From Otatea glauca (taxonomy: Eukaryota > Streptophyta > Magnoliopsida > Poales > Poaceae): DNA of 64,000 bases. The notes under the pieces are model-generated. The model was given only the letters and a program-made list of their open reading frames with translations, had not been told where the DNA came from and made no database searches. Below are positions 27,037 through 38,016 of this stretch, in pieces (the first letter of the stretch is position 1; each line of letters begins with the position of its first letter). The stretch spans positions 62,001 through 126,000 of the forward strand of contig JAYEVK010000094.1 of NCBI GenBank assembly GCA_036346275.1, given 5' to 3'. A program made the position numbers and the translations under genes.

Positions 27037-27648
27037 AGATAGATGAGAGAGATTTCTGCACGACAACTTCTCATCCCTCCAACAAATTTCTTTCCATGGG
27101 TTGATCGAAGAGAAGAGAGCGAAGCAAGTATCGTGCGTATCCGTATTCATATCCATGTCAAACCCTACGAGAGCACAGTAGTATCGTCTAGCTAATTTGC
27201 CGTAGCCTTGTACACGGGGCCAGGACACCACGCATGCAATGGCAATGCGATGCAAGTCATGGACTGGCCAGTCACCCCCGCGTTTAAGTCCGTACTTTCA
27301 AAAAAGAAAACCATACAACTAGCTATAATCAAGAGAAATCACACTTGACTATTAAGATATGCAATATGCTCATTAGGTTAATTGGTTTTCTCCCCGAGGG
27401 TTGTAACATAATTTGTACATACCCCTTTTATTAGTCTCTATATATGCCGCATGGTTTCACCTCCGCCCAACAACCGCGCACCGGACATTCCGGCAAACCG
27501 GCAAGACACGAACAAGGCTAAACTCCAGCTGATATTGCCGCAGTTAACTTTAGCAGTGTATGGCTTACTGCACTTTTCATAACGATAAAATTCAACGACA
27601 AAAGAGTAGCAAACTTAAGCAAAAAAAAAAAAGTCTATGACTTGAGAG

Positions 27649-27945
27649 CAGGGTTTCAAAAATCGACGAAAACCACAGCTTTTGACCTTATTACTGTGGT
27701 TCGAGATTCAAAACCGTTCGATAAACTAGTCTAATTAAAAAAATTAGAAAAAATTAACCGTTAAAAAACAGCTTTAAGAAACATTTAATTGATCGGTTGA
27801 TTTTCGGTAAAAACCAAACGGTTTTTGATTTTTTTGAATTTTTTTCCAATTTTTTTTTTATTTCGTAACCCTTCAGTTTCTAACAATTTTCCTTTTATTT
27901 TCAGATTTCAAACGGTTTTTTTTCAAAAACGATTTTGTGAACCTA
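27649..27945. mobile_element. Non-autonomous hAT element, degenerate (hAT-2)
   Basis: Termini are CAGGGTTTCAAAAATCG on the left and a diverged ...TTTTGTGAACCTA on the right. Flanking 8-mers CTTGAGAG and CCTGTGAG match 6 of 8. The interior holds the AAACGGTTTTT / CGAAAACC words shared with hAT-1, hAT-3 and hAT-5. Confidence 0.6.
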
Positions 27946-28352
27946 CCTGTGAGTTGGCGAGCCTAAGGTAAGATGTGGCAACCCTGCCCTGCAAACCAAA
28001 TAGTCCCTAAAATAGACAAGTGCATGCTCCTCTACAACCATGCGTGCCAGGTTTCAAGCATCACACCTAAAATCAGATATTCGGCAGCAACCCTATAAAA
28101 AAAAGCTGCGAAGTGACCTGTAAACAGAGTGGAGATCCACAGATTTAGCACCCAACACGACGACATGAAAAATTCTAGCACGACTCAGCATTCAAAACTC
28201 AAGGATTAACATTCAGAATGTGATGAAATAACATAAAACCAAACATCGTTTGCCTCTCAAAAGACATAGAAACATAGAATTTCAGTAAAAGCAACAAAAC
28301 GCTAGTTTGATGACCCCAGGGCTCTGCTTAGCATGGCAAGTGAAGAGCACGC
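27946..28352. other. 3' flank and probable 3' UTR of eL37
   Basis: AT-rich sequence with no repeats recognised. The final part next to 28353 should be transcribed as the 3' UTR of the ribosomal protein gene. Confidence 0.5.
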
Positions 28353-29685
28353 CTAGTTGGCACCAGCAGCAGCTCCCTTCTTCCTTGGTGCAGCCTCAGT
28401 TCCTGAAAAGCATGCGAGCCAGCAGTTTAGCACAACAAAGTCAATAATAAGAGGTTCACACAACATAATGACAGTAGAATAAGAAAACAGAAGTATACCC
28501 TCTCTGAAGTTGCTCTTGAACCTCCGGGGCAAGTGCCGAAGGTACCTCATTCTCCCGGTGCCTGTAGTCTTCCTCCTAATGGCTTTCACGCTCCAGTTGT
28601 CTGTTTTTCGTAGAAGAATTGAGGTGATCAGAAATACATATAAGAGGAAGTACGACCTAAGCACTGAAGTAGGATCCAAAGCACTATGACATTCAATCTA
28701 ACTACTAACTCCTATTTAATCAACAAAGAGTGAAAGACTGGCTACAAAGATGTGTGCAAACCAATTGGGAATTTGGCTGCATGCATCAACAGTTATCGGC
28801 TTCTGTTTTGAGCAAAACTGCTTCAAGTCACATAGCATCCCATACAAGAATTAACAGTTAATCCAGCAAAAACTGAACTTAACAAGGACTTAAATGGAGG
28901 ATACAGGCACAAAATCAAGTATACGTACTGGGCAATACACATACAGAGGCATATATCATAGAACAACCAAGTGCGATACACCCTATCAAATAGTTGCTGT
29001 AACTCTGAACAGGGTGCAACAGAGCGTGGAAGGTAACAGTTCAATTTTGTATTCGTTCTCTCGAGAACTTTTAAACTCATTCAACATCTTGCTCATGGTT
29101 CGAACCTACTACGCATTACAGCAAAGAGGAGCTAATCATAATGAAAGTTCAGATTAACATCATAACATAGCGTCGTAGATGATTCTATTCATCAGATCAA
29201 GCCACACCCGGCTCACATCGAATCGCAGAGTTAGCATGCGATTCAAAACAATAGCAGTATGACTACGAAGCTATGCATGCGTGATGTACAACATCATAAA
29301 CATACTCCATCAAATCTGCGGTAGCACGGTCTCGCGCACGCAATACATAGCAGAATCAATCCTCCAATCTAGCCAAGAAATAGCGAGTTGGGAGGAACGG
29401 GAGGGAGAAGATAGAGTAAGCGTCTCCGGGATCTGGTCTTACACTTGCGGATGCGGGCGGCGGGGTAGCCGCAGGAGGAGCATGTGCTCTTCTGCAGGTG
29501 GAAGCTGCGGCGGCCGCAGCGCACGCACAGCGTGTGCGTCTTGTTCCGGCGCTTCCCGAAGCTCCCCGTGCCCTTGCCCTGCGCAACACCGCCAAAGCAA
29601 AATCATAAACCACAGGTTAGGACATCGGATCTAGACGATAAGAACACGAGAAATTCATCAGAGCTGCCGCTAATTCTCTAACCAT
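28353..29685 (-). CDS. RPL37: 60S ribosomal protein eL37
   Basis: Four coding exons: 29683-29685 (the ATG alone), 29443-29578, 28499-28600 and 28353-28402, giving 96 aa, as expected for plant eL37. eL37 is a small basic zinc-binding protein of the large cytosolic subunit. The zinc finger is visible as CVRC (Cys19, Cys22) and CSSC (Cys34, Cys37). The GTGSFGKRRNKTH start and YNWSVKAIRRKTTGTG core are family hallmarks. Splitting the first codon from the rest by an intron right after ATG is a known habit of ribosomal protein genes. The upstream region has many GGCCC/TGGGC motifs and is shared head-to-head with NMNAT. Confidence 0.97.
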
Positions 29686-30131
29686 GTCGCCTTCGCTTGC
29701 CGCCGCCGCCGCCGCCGAGGGAGAGGAGAAGAGAACGCACAACCAAAAACCTAGCGGACGATGAGGAGGTTTTATAGAGCAGACTGGAACGGCCCAAGTT
29801 TAGTCAGGCACGGCCCGCTCCATATATGGGCCTTCCCTTCCTTTCCTGGGCTAGGTAGCCAAGGCCCACGTAGGCCCACCTTGGCCTTACCCTAAAAAAA
29901 AGCTCCTGCAACCGCACGCCCCTTGCCCGTCTTGCCGTCCTTTCGCCGCCGGCGCCCCCGTAGCAGCATCCGGCCTGCGGCGCGGCCCAGCGCACCAACA
30001 GCACGAATTAAGAATGACTAGAACTGAAGAGATAAAATCAAAGTTCTGTGACGGTTGATTGCTCAACTGAGAGAATTTTGAGAGGATAGATATTCTTCGT
30101 TTCAAGTTTCAGCTAGCATTAGAGGACGGCC
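29686..30131. promoter_or_regulatory. Head-to-head promoter of eL37 and NMNAT
   Basis: Only 446 bp separate the two divergent start codons. At 29790-29885 there are at least six GGCCC/TGGGC motifs (site-II-like), e.g. CGGCCCAAG, ATGGGCCTT, AAGGCCCACG and TAGGCCCACC, the class of element that drives ribosomal protein genes in plants. The function is inferred. Confidence 0.6.
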
Positions 30132-31663
30132 ATGGAGGAGGTGGAGGTGCCTCTCCCCACGGAGAAGCTCTTCGTGGATCCGAACAGGTAGAAAAATCTT
30201 ATCTTGACTTGTTTCGATTGCTTGATGGACGAGGCTATTTCTTGATTTATCTCGATAACGGTAGGGATGGAGCAAGGCGACCCACTGTTGTGCTAGTGGC
30301 CACCGGGAGCTTCAATCCCCCTACCCATATGCACTTGCGCATGTTTGGTAAGCTTGGATTTTTTTTACTATCTTATGCCTATATAGTGTTGTGTTACCCA
30401 AGAACAGCCTGACAATGGGAGCAACAAATGTGGCTGTTCTTGCCCCACCTTTTGATATGTTTCATTTAGAGCTGGCAAAGGATGGGTTACAGCAGCAAGG
30501 GTATTCTGTGTTGGGTGGATACATGTCTCCGGTGAATGATGCGTATAAGAAGAAGGTATATTGTGATCTTCCGAAAAGCGTATGAAATTGTATGGCTACT
30601 GTCCTCGTAACTGAGTTCAAAATTTGGAGTTGATTAGGGCCTCTTACCAGCTGTTCACCGGATTCGCTTTTGTGAGCTTGCGTGCAACAGCTCATCTTTT
30701 GTGATGGTTGATCGATGGGAGATAACTTGAATTTTCATAATTAGTAGGTAAGCTCCATTGGATTTTGTCGCATTTCATGTCCGGAATGTTGTGTCCTTGA
30801 TACAGGCAATGCAGAAAGGTTATCAACGCACCTTGTCTGTTCTCTCGAGAATTTGTAACTCTTTGTACGAGGATGGTTTAGCTGAACAAGGTATATAGTG
30901 ACGAATGTTTGTCCAAGATAGCATGCCCTTTTGCACATACAGTTTGACCATGTAAGTGTAGTGAACGAATTTTCTTTCAGGTAGTCTCAAGGTAATGCTT
31001 TTATGTGGTTCTGACCTGCTCGAGTCATTCAGCACTCCGGGAGTTTGGATTCCTGATCAGGTTTAAATCTTGAACTTTGGTATCTGCATACAAAACTTAT
31101 GCACCTTTTTGGCAAAATTATGTCATCCTATTTAGTTGCTGTTTGATTTGCCCTTATTGATGACTTAGTTTGAAACATCTCCTTCTGTTTCCAGGTTAGA
31201 ACCATATGCAAGGACTTTGGTGTTGTTTGTATACGTAGAGAAGGAAAAGATGTTGAAAAGTTAATATCCAACAACGAGATACTGCAAGAATGCAGGGTAA
31301 ACCTTCTAGCTTGAGGATACTACTCCGATGGATTAGGTTTCTTTACTAATATGTATGTATCGCCATTTTTTTTCAGGATAACATCATTTCGGTTGATGAG
31401 ATTGTGCCAAATCAGATCAGTTCATCCAGAGTAAGGTACATTTGATCTACGTTGGTTTCAGGATAATTAGACGATTTTATCTCCTTCACATTGCCCTTTA
31501 TTGGATGCTTAGATGTGATTCCTGTATTTATATTTGATCAAATTGCAGAGAATGTGTAAGAAGATGTCTCTCAATAAAACATCTTACTTGTGATGAAGTA
31601 ATTGAGTACATTAGAGAGCATAAATTGTACATGGAAGCTGAAGGGAGTGATAGAATATCATGA
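30132..31663 (+). CDS. NMNAT: Nicotinamide/nicotinate mononucleotide adenylyltransferase, with a damaged splice donor
   Basis: Nine exons: 30132-30187, 30265-30347, 30470-30555, 30638-30721, 30806-30890, 30981-31060, 31195-31296, 31377-31435 and 31549-31663, giving 249 aa if all introns are removed. It makes NAD from NMN or NaMN plus ATP. Landmarks: GSFNPPTHMHLRMFE (the HxGH-like nucleotidyltransferase motif), GGYMSPVNDAY, LLCGSDLL, GVWIPDQVRTICKDFG, RREGKDVE and NQISSSRVR. Intron 4 (30722-30805) should begin GTAACT but reads ATAACT. All other donors and acceptors are GT and AG. Unspliced, the frame ends two codons later. In the motif VMVDPWE, which I recall as conserved, Pro is Arg here. Shares its promoter with eL37. 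A further donor (ATG|GTAAGA, about 31669) follows the stop. Confidence 0.88.
30722..30805 (+). other. NMNAT intron 4 with AT in place of GT at the donor
   Basis: The exon ends TGGGAG and the intron starts ATAACTTG; a G-to-A change at donor position 1 would explain it. The acceptor TACAG is normal. A U12 AT-AC reading is unlikely: the donor is not ATATCC, and the TCCTTGA motif is only about 5 nt from the acceptor. Confidence 0.75.
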
Positions 31664-31754
31664 TAATGGTAAGATCATCTCTAACAAATTGTGTGCAGGC
31701 ATGCATGCTTGTATGAGTTTCGGAGTTTTAATTCTTAATTTATACCTTCTTCAG

Positions 31755-32197
31755 AGGCATGGAGTCCGGTGAAGGATTGAGAGTACAGATTGGCCTGCAG
31801 AAGCAACTTCATGAACAGCTTGAGGTCAGTACATTCTTTCAAAAACAAGATGCTTGATTTGTATTCCCAACTGCTAAGAGAAGACATGCCAGCTTTCATC
31901 TATTTTGTTAAAGTGGGTTCTCTTAAATTTCCCTCTCCAAAGATCCAAAGAAAGCTGCAGTTGCAAGTAGAAGAACACAGCAGGTACCTTGAGGAGAGTG
32001 AGAGCCTAAAACAGCTCGGAGCATTACTAAGATTTCCAGATTCATCCACACAGGTTTTGGACAGTAACAAAGCATGTGAAGAACGAACAGTAGACACTCA
32101 GCAGCAGAAGAGAGCTATTGAGAAAATAGTTGGTCACAGATCAATTATTGGGAATTTTAAAACAAAAGTGCTGTATTCTGGCTCACTGGCTCCTTAA
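31755..32197 (+). pseudogene. MYB-CC (PHR1-like) gene fragment
   Basis: Two exon-like pieces: 31755-31824, encoding GEGLRVQIGLQKQLHEQLE after an acceptor CAG, and from about 31943, encoding IQRKLQLQVEEHSRYLE and onward to a stop at 32195-32197. The LHEQLE motif and the coiled coil are the signature of MYB-CC factors (phosphate-starvation regulator family). The MYB DNA-binding exons are absent, since NMNAT ends only about 90 bp upstream, and the residues after SRYLE are shortened relative to the family. It is therefore probably a translocated 3' fragment. It may be spliced onto NMNAT transcripts through the donor at about 31669. The stretch 32198-32288 contains a short near-direct duplication (GTGAGAATCAG...CAGACAAG). 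Confidence 0.7.
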
Positions 32198-32288
32198 AGT
32201 GAGAATCAGGGCCCAATTTCATTCAGACAAGTCTCTCATTGGCTGCAGAAAGTGAGAATCAGATCCCAATCTTATTCAGACAAGAGTT

Positions 32289-32799
32289 ACCGCCTTGTTG
32301 GCTTATGGATTTCTTGCTGAGGTAACCTTTTTCAGGCACTGTGTTACTATAAGTTGACTTTGCTACAGAGATTTTGAACTCGGAAGATACAAGGCCTTTT
32401 TTAATGTGACAAATTATGATTATGTTGTAGACATGTAGTCGGTATCAGACTGTAGTTTACATCAGTGTCAGTGCCATCCATGGTTGGCTTGTTTCCTCCT
32501 CTGTGATGTTGTACACTGATAAGCTTTGTGCTTACCTTTATGCATCTGCCCCTCATTTTTCTATAAACGCTACAAGGGAAACATTCCCCACTTTATTCTG
32601 GGTTCCCTTTTATTGTTAAAATAGGTAGCTATGAGCAACACAGCATAAGAGTACATAGTGATGGAGTTTATGAGTGATTAATTTGCAATGCTATTGGATC
32701 CAACCCAACACAAGTGCAATGTGATTTTTACATATGAGCCGACAGCATCCAGGAGAAACAGGTAAACAGCAGCATGGCATGTCACCGGAGTTGGGTCGA
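32289..32799. other. Spacer after the MYB-CC fragment
   Basis: AT-rich and transcribed-looking, but no gene, repeat or element recognised. Confidence 0.35.
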
Positions 32800-33463
32800 T
32801 CAGGCGGCCTGGAAAGTCCTCGTGTAGAGCTGAAGAAACTGCAGCCAGACGGGGCTAGGCATCGCCATCTTCTTCAGTTCTTGGCACACGGCAGCGCCGT
32901 CGGCGAGCATCCCGGGCGCCACGATCGCGCCGCCGGCGGAGTAAAGATTGTAGCGGAGCCCTTCCTGGATATTTTGATTTTTTCCCCCCAGAAACAAAGT
33001 TTTTAAAAAATAGAGGGAAGTATACTATCTTACCAATTGATAGGGGGAAAGGGACGAGTGAGAACGACGAGACAGTAAGCTAAGGAGGTGTTTCTTACTT
33101 TTGCGATGTGGGTGAGATCCAGCTGATGAGCGGCACCGTGGAGGGGCCTCGCCGCCGGCTGCGCCTCCTCCGCGACGACGATCTCGGCCGCCTTAGCTTC
33201 CAGCAGCCCGTCCTGCGCCGCCTCTCTGAGGCTCGCGTAGGGAAGCATGGAGTGGCACGCCGCGCAGTCGCTCTGCATGAAGACCTTCTGCCCGCGCTGC
33301 GCGCTGCTCAAAAGTGAAAACAACACAAAGTTTCAAGGGAGACGGTCAGAGATCTCCGTGCAAAGTGCTCGGAACCGAGCGTCGTTGGTACGAACCCGTC
33401 GTGCGGCCACGGGTACGCCGGGCAGGCGTCGACGGCCGCCGCGAGCCCCGTCGGTGCAGCCAT
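32800..33463 (-). pseudogene. Degenerate cytochrome c1 copy
   Basis: Three exon-like blocks on the minus strand: about 33375-33463, 33099-33306 and 32800-32964. They match mitochondrial cytochrome c1 of complex III in order. ACPAYPWPHDGF corresponds to the conserved YPWPHDG. QRGQKVFMQSDCAACHSM holds the haem-binding CxxCH (CAACH). EGLRYNLYSAGGAIVAPGML matches the EGLHYNPYFPGGAIA region. The parts that should lie between blocks 2 and 3, and the C-terminal membrane anchor after ML.DGA, are missing or replaced (ending LYTRTFQAA). Splice-like GT and AG sites remain. The truncation argues for a pseudogene, although the haem motif is intact and a short transcript is possible. Confidence 0.72.
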
Positions 33464-34170
33464 TGCAACACAAAAAACTGGATCGGACAAGCTGCCTCCA
33501 GTGGCTGCCGGCTGGTCGCTGGCGCGGCGTGGCTGGTGGATTCGTGATCCGATGCTGCTGCGCTGCAGATAAGAGGGGGGGCGTGAGATATGGACTGCAT
33601 TGCGTTGGATTCTGTGGATCGGGTGGCGTGGACGCTGGCCGCTCGTCTGCTCCACGGCTAGCTAAACGACGAGGCGATGCAGAGGCGCCTTCAGTTGGGG
33701 AAGCCGTTTTCTCCTCCCCAAGGCGGCTTTCTGGTGCATTGACAAAAAGACTCGAGCACAGTTGTATATCTATGGACGGACATTTCCTTTTTTTTTCTTA
33801 ATCACAAAAGAAGATGTTTCGTCACATGCATGCTTTCCGAATTGCTAATCACAGGTCAGGCTAAATCATGGAGCACAGTAAGGTCGGTCTCTTATTTAGT
33901 TATTTCCTCACAAGCATCCAAAGCATGAGCCAGTACAATCTCTTATTATGACAAGAACAAGAACAAGATTATATTAAATCATCCCGAGTTACACGCTGTG
34001 ATCCGCAGTACTTGAGAGAGAGAGAGAGAAAATCCTTTTTTGAGACATTGACGAAAAAACATTATTGACGACCACAACTCTTGCTTGAGTTGCTTTTTTT
34101 TAGAATGCTAAAACAACTGATTTGAGCCCAAAAAATATGTCTGTTAAATAGACAGATCCTTATTTTTTTC
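33464..34170. other. Boundary between gene-rich and transposon-rich parts
   Basis: No gene recognised. Contains a short GA run near 34013. From here to about 60.3 kb no intact host gene is seen. Confidence 0.4.
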
Positions 34171-34172
34171 TT

Positions 34173-35887
34173 CAGAAAAACTAGGTAACGCTATAGCGTT
34201 TAAAACATTAGTAACGGTATAGCGGCGGAGTGGAAAGCGTTCCGGGACGTTCGTCGTGGCGCCGCCATAGTGGAGAGCTGTGCGAGCCGGCCGGGTGCCA
34301 CAAACTCATCGTCCATACATAATGAGGACGCCGATGTTTGTGCATGCTAACGCGCGGTGTGCTCACAGTGCTTCAGCAAAGATTATTTAGGCATATAGGT
34401 CCCGCGGCCATGCCGGTCTCCACCCACCGCAGCGCGTCGAGGATCTCGTCCCACAGCTCCGTCGGCATGAACTTGCCCAACACAAGAAGTGTTTGCTTGG
34501 GAGTGGGCTAGCTCGCCGGATTTAGTAGCTGCTGGAAGCAACGATTACATGCACTGCCGTTGGTACTTGGGACGAAACAAAGCGTGCTACTGTGTGTCAT
34601 CTCTTCTCTCCTCTTCTCCCAGAAATGAATATCTTCAGTATGTTTGATGATTAAGTTTCTCGAGATTGCAAGATAGACTTCTTCATGAAGTTTATTCACA
34701 AAATCTGTATCAAATTTCACAAGGTTTCATGTATAAGTGTCATTAAGTTTCATGAGTTCTCACATGTACATCCCAAAAGATTTCATCCTGTTTCATATCA
34801 TAATTTTATTCAGTTTCATGAATAAGTTTCAGTAGGTTACATGACTACGTTTCATTAGTTTTCATTATAAAACTTTCCTTTTCTGGGGTTGTTTCACGAA
34901 GTTCCAACGAGGTTTTATGAATATGTTTTATCAAGTTTCAGGAATTTCCACATCTATGCTTCAAAAGGTTTCAATAAGTTCCTTTTTCTAAGTTTCATCA
35001 GGTTTCCAAAAATTTCACGAGTTCGTGGATAAATTTCATTAGGTTTCATAGTGTTTCAAAAGTTTCATGAGGTTCATGATAAGTTTCATTAGGTTTCATA
35101 CTATTCCATCAACATAATTTAGCTTTTTTAGCTCTTAATAGCTTTCACCACTAAGTTTTAATAGATTTCATTAAGTTTTTATTAGGTTTCATGTTAAAGT
35201 TTCACATACTAGATTTCATGAAATCAGTTCTTACTAGCTCTTAATCGTTTTCCTTCCTTCACTTGCTCATGAATGAATGGCGCTCCGTCCTACCGATGCT
35301 GGTGCAACTGCAATATCGAAACGGCCAGTGGCAACGACACACGTGTGGCTGCGCGCGAGTCACCGAGACGTGGGACACTTGTGCTTTGCTGCATCGCTGC
35401 AGCTAGCAACAAATACGAATCCTACGACTAGATGCTATACCGTCAAATACACAGCTCGACGGTATAGCGTGGCGTAGCCGTACTCCTTTTTGAAACTTAG
35501 TTGAAATTATTCTGAAACTCCTTTTTTTAATCAAATTGCAATTTGTTTGAAACCCATCAAAATTTATTTAAACATGCTGAAACTCTGTGAAACTAGTTTG
35601 AAACTTTTCTGAAACATGTATAACGTGGTCCGAAGCTTTGAAGTTAGTCTCTTGAAACTCGGTTAAAATTATTTTGAATCTCGTTTTAAATCAAGTTAAA
35701 TATTTGAAACCGGACAAAACTTGTAATTTCATATTTAAAACTCATTAAAATTTGTTAAGATGTGTTGAAACATTTATAAAATCCGTTTGGAACTCTTATG
35801 AAACGTGCTGAAATGTCTTAAAACCTAGTAAAACGTGACTATATCGTTGAAAATAGTTCCAACAGTATAGTGTTGGATAGTTGTTTT
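34173..35887. mobile_element. Probable transposon with mirrored GTTTCAT / ATGAAAC arms
   Basis: The left arm (about 34720-35230) is dense in AGTTTCAT and GGTTTCAT; the right arm (about 35490-35850) is dense in the complementary GAAAC words. A GC-richer centre lies between them. Both outer edges carry TATAG-centred palindrome-like sequence: AACGCTATAGCGTT at about 34188, and CCAACAGTATAGTGTTGG at about 35859. The related CGGTATAGCG also recurs at about 34207 and 35459. Exact ends and target duplication were not resolved. Near 34390-34490 the minus strand has an ORF-like piece (FMPTELWDEILDAL) that may be captured gene sequence. Confidence 0.5.
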
Positions 35888-35907
35888 TTTGCTATTATAT
35901 TGATCTA

Positions 35908-36187
35908 CTCCCTCCGTTGATAAATATAAGGCCTATAGTTTGAATGGTCTTGTTGAAAAATATAAGGCGTGCATGTAGATTTAATGAGTATTTTCACATA
36001 TACCCTTATTTATTCTCTCTCAACCATATGCATTTATTCATTACCACCTACACAAAGTATTCTCTCATCTTCCAAGACAATTAAGAGGGATATGTAAGTC
36101 ATTTCCTCTCATATTTTTCTCAATTTCACCATAACCTTAATTCTTATGTCAAGTTAAAATACGTCTCATATTTATCAACGAAGGGAG
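35908..36187. mobile_element. Stowaway MITE, 280 bp
   Basis: Terminal inverted repeats CTCCCTCCGTTGATAAAT and its complement; TA target duplications at 35906-35907 and 36188-36189. Typical of Tc1/mariner-derived Stowaway elements of grasses. Confidence 0.93.
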
Positions 36188-36263
36188 TAGTTCAGGGACG
36201 CCCGGAAAGAGGCTCATTAATGCCTACCTTAAGGCCGATAATGGCGAGATAATGAACCTTATA

Positions 36264-36979
36264 GGCCATGTTTGTTTGGCTTTTTCACTAGCTTAAAAGT
36301 AGAAAAGTCAAAGCGAAACAAACGACTAGCTTTTAAGCCGGGCTTAAAAAAAGCCAAAAGCCTCCATATAACTATAAGCCAAAAGCCAGGTGAGAGATTC
36401 TTTTTTGGGCTTTTTTGTGATGAAATAATCCTTTGTCACTGGAAGTCTCTAAAATTACCCACAACCTTAAAATGTATTTCAAACTTTCTAGCAATAAGCT
36501 ACACCCAGGGTTCACAAAATCAAATTTCAAAAAATCATTCGAAATTCGAAAACCGCAAAAACCGCTCGAAAAATAGCTCGAAAACCGTCAAAAATCGAAG
36601 AGTTAAGAAATCAAAAAAATTTGAAAAAAATTCAAAAAAATCGAAAACAATTCGGTTTTTCGCAAGAAACCGCTTGGTTTTTAAGAAACGGTTTTCGAGC
36701 GGTTTTCAACGCATAATTTGTTTTTCGATTTTTTCGATTTTTTAAAAATTTAAATAAAACGGTTTACCGAGCGGTTTTGTGTATCGAACCACAGTGGTAC
36801 ACTCGAAAACAGCAGTTTTCGCCGGTTTTGTGAACCCTGGCTACACCATCGAACCTATCAAAAAGCCAGGATACCAAACAGCATATCTTGATTTAAAAGC
36901 AGACGGTTTAAAAGCTTGTTAAACCAAAAAGCTAACTTTAAACCAAAAGTCAAAAACCTAAACCGAAACAAACAAGACC
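36264..36979. mobile_element. Tourist-like element interrupted by a hAT element
   Basis: Ends GGCCATGTTTGTTTGGC and, inward from the right, GGTCTTGTTTGTTTCGG. It is flanked by ATA on both sides (36261-36263 and 36980-36982). Without the nested hAT and its duplication, it would be about 374 bp. Words such as AAAAGCCA and TTAAAAGC fill the arms. Confidence 0.65.
36506..36839. mobile_element. Non-autonomous hAT element, 334 bp (hAT-3)
   Basis: Perfect 8-bp duplications GCTACACC (36498-36505 and 36840-36847). Termini CAGGGTTCACAAAATC. Interior words CGAAAACCG and GAGCGGTTTT. It inserted into the Tourist-like element. Confidence 0.95.
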
Positions 36980-37582
36980 ATAATATTAGGCTCAGCATAT
37001 TCCGGATCCCTGAGAGGCTGAGACGATGTTAATTTGAGGCCCGTGTATCCCTGCGTGTGTTTCAGAGTAGGCTCTGACGCTGTCTCTACCTCGACTTGAT
37101 TACAGTTCATCAAGCACGTAACGTACCTGCGATGCTTCTCTAGCCAAATACTATACTCTACGTACTGTACATGGACATTTGAACGTCTTTGTGTACGTTC
37201 TCTGCAGAGCACACAAGACTGCATGCGTGCATTGGTGGTCGTCCGTGCGTTCCTGCAACAGAAGGAATTGTAAATATTTTTCCAGAATACCAAAAAAAAG
37301 AAATAAAAAGTGCTTACTTTCTTTTTAAAATATTTCTTTGAATTTTTTTAAATATTCTTTTTAAAAAGTTTTTTTTAATAATTTCGGGAATACCTAATAG
37401 AAAACAGACAAAAGTGCTGATTTTCTTTTTAAAAAATCTAAAATATGTCTTTAAATTTTTTTAAATATATTCATCTAATTTTTAAAAAAAATTAAAATCA
37501 CTGTAGATACTGCTGTCACTAAAAAGTTTAGTTTTTTGAAAAAACCTGTAGAAAGCTACAGTGACAGCGAAGGGGTGGGGGC

Positions 37583-37925
37583 TAGGGTTCGAATTATCGC
37601 CGATGATCGGTCGATTATCGACCTTACTGGTCCGGTATGGTATTGTTTACAGGTTAAATTTAAAAAAAATAAAAAAATTATGTGACGTAAATATCAAGAT
37701 AATCGGTGAATATCGCTTGATTTTCCTTACAATATCGACCGCCGAAGAACACAAGTTCGCGAAATCGCTCGGGTCGATTATCGAGGAATATCAAGCTATT
37801 GTCGAGGCATATCCAACGATTATGAAAAAGTTTGATTTTGAAACCCTTCGATTCTCTACCGATTTTTTTCAATTTTCGAAAATCTCGATATTGTCGATTA
37901 TCACGGTATCGATATTGTGAACCTA
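37583..37925. mobile_element. Non-autonomous hAT element, 343 bp (hAT-4)
   Basis: Termini TAGGGTTCGAATTATCG and TAGGTTCACAATATCG. Flanking 8-mers GTGGGGGC and GTAGGGGC match 7 of 8. The interior word is a variant of ATATCGA / TCGATTATCG, unlike the CGGTTTT words of hAT-1. Confidence 0.85.
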
Positions 37926-38016
37926 GTAGGGGCTAGTTGTTGTACCTCCCAAAAACTGTAAGTTTTATATGATAACGCAAAGATATGATATACATATACA
38001 TATATGTGTGTGAGAG

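Noticed and set aside
30722..30805. NMNAT intron 4 as a U12 AT-AC intron
   Set aside because: Donor is ATAACTTG rather than ATATCCTT, and the TCCTTGA motif is too close to the acceptor. A G-to-A change in a normal GTAACT donor is simpler.
36272..36745. 157-codon frame rich in Lys and Asn
   Set aside because: Runs through Tourist-like and hAT-3 repeat words; composition is not protein-like.
37561..37920. 119-codon frame
   Set aside because: Lies almost wholly in hAT-4 word array.
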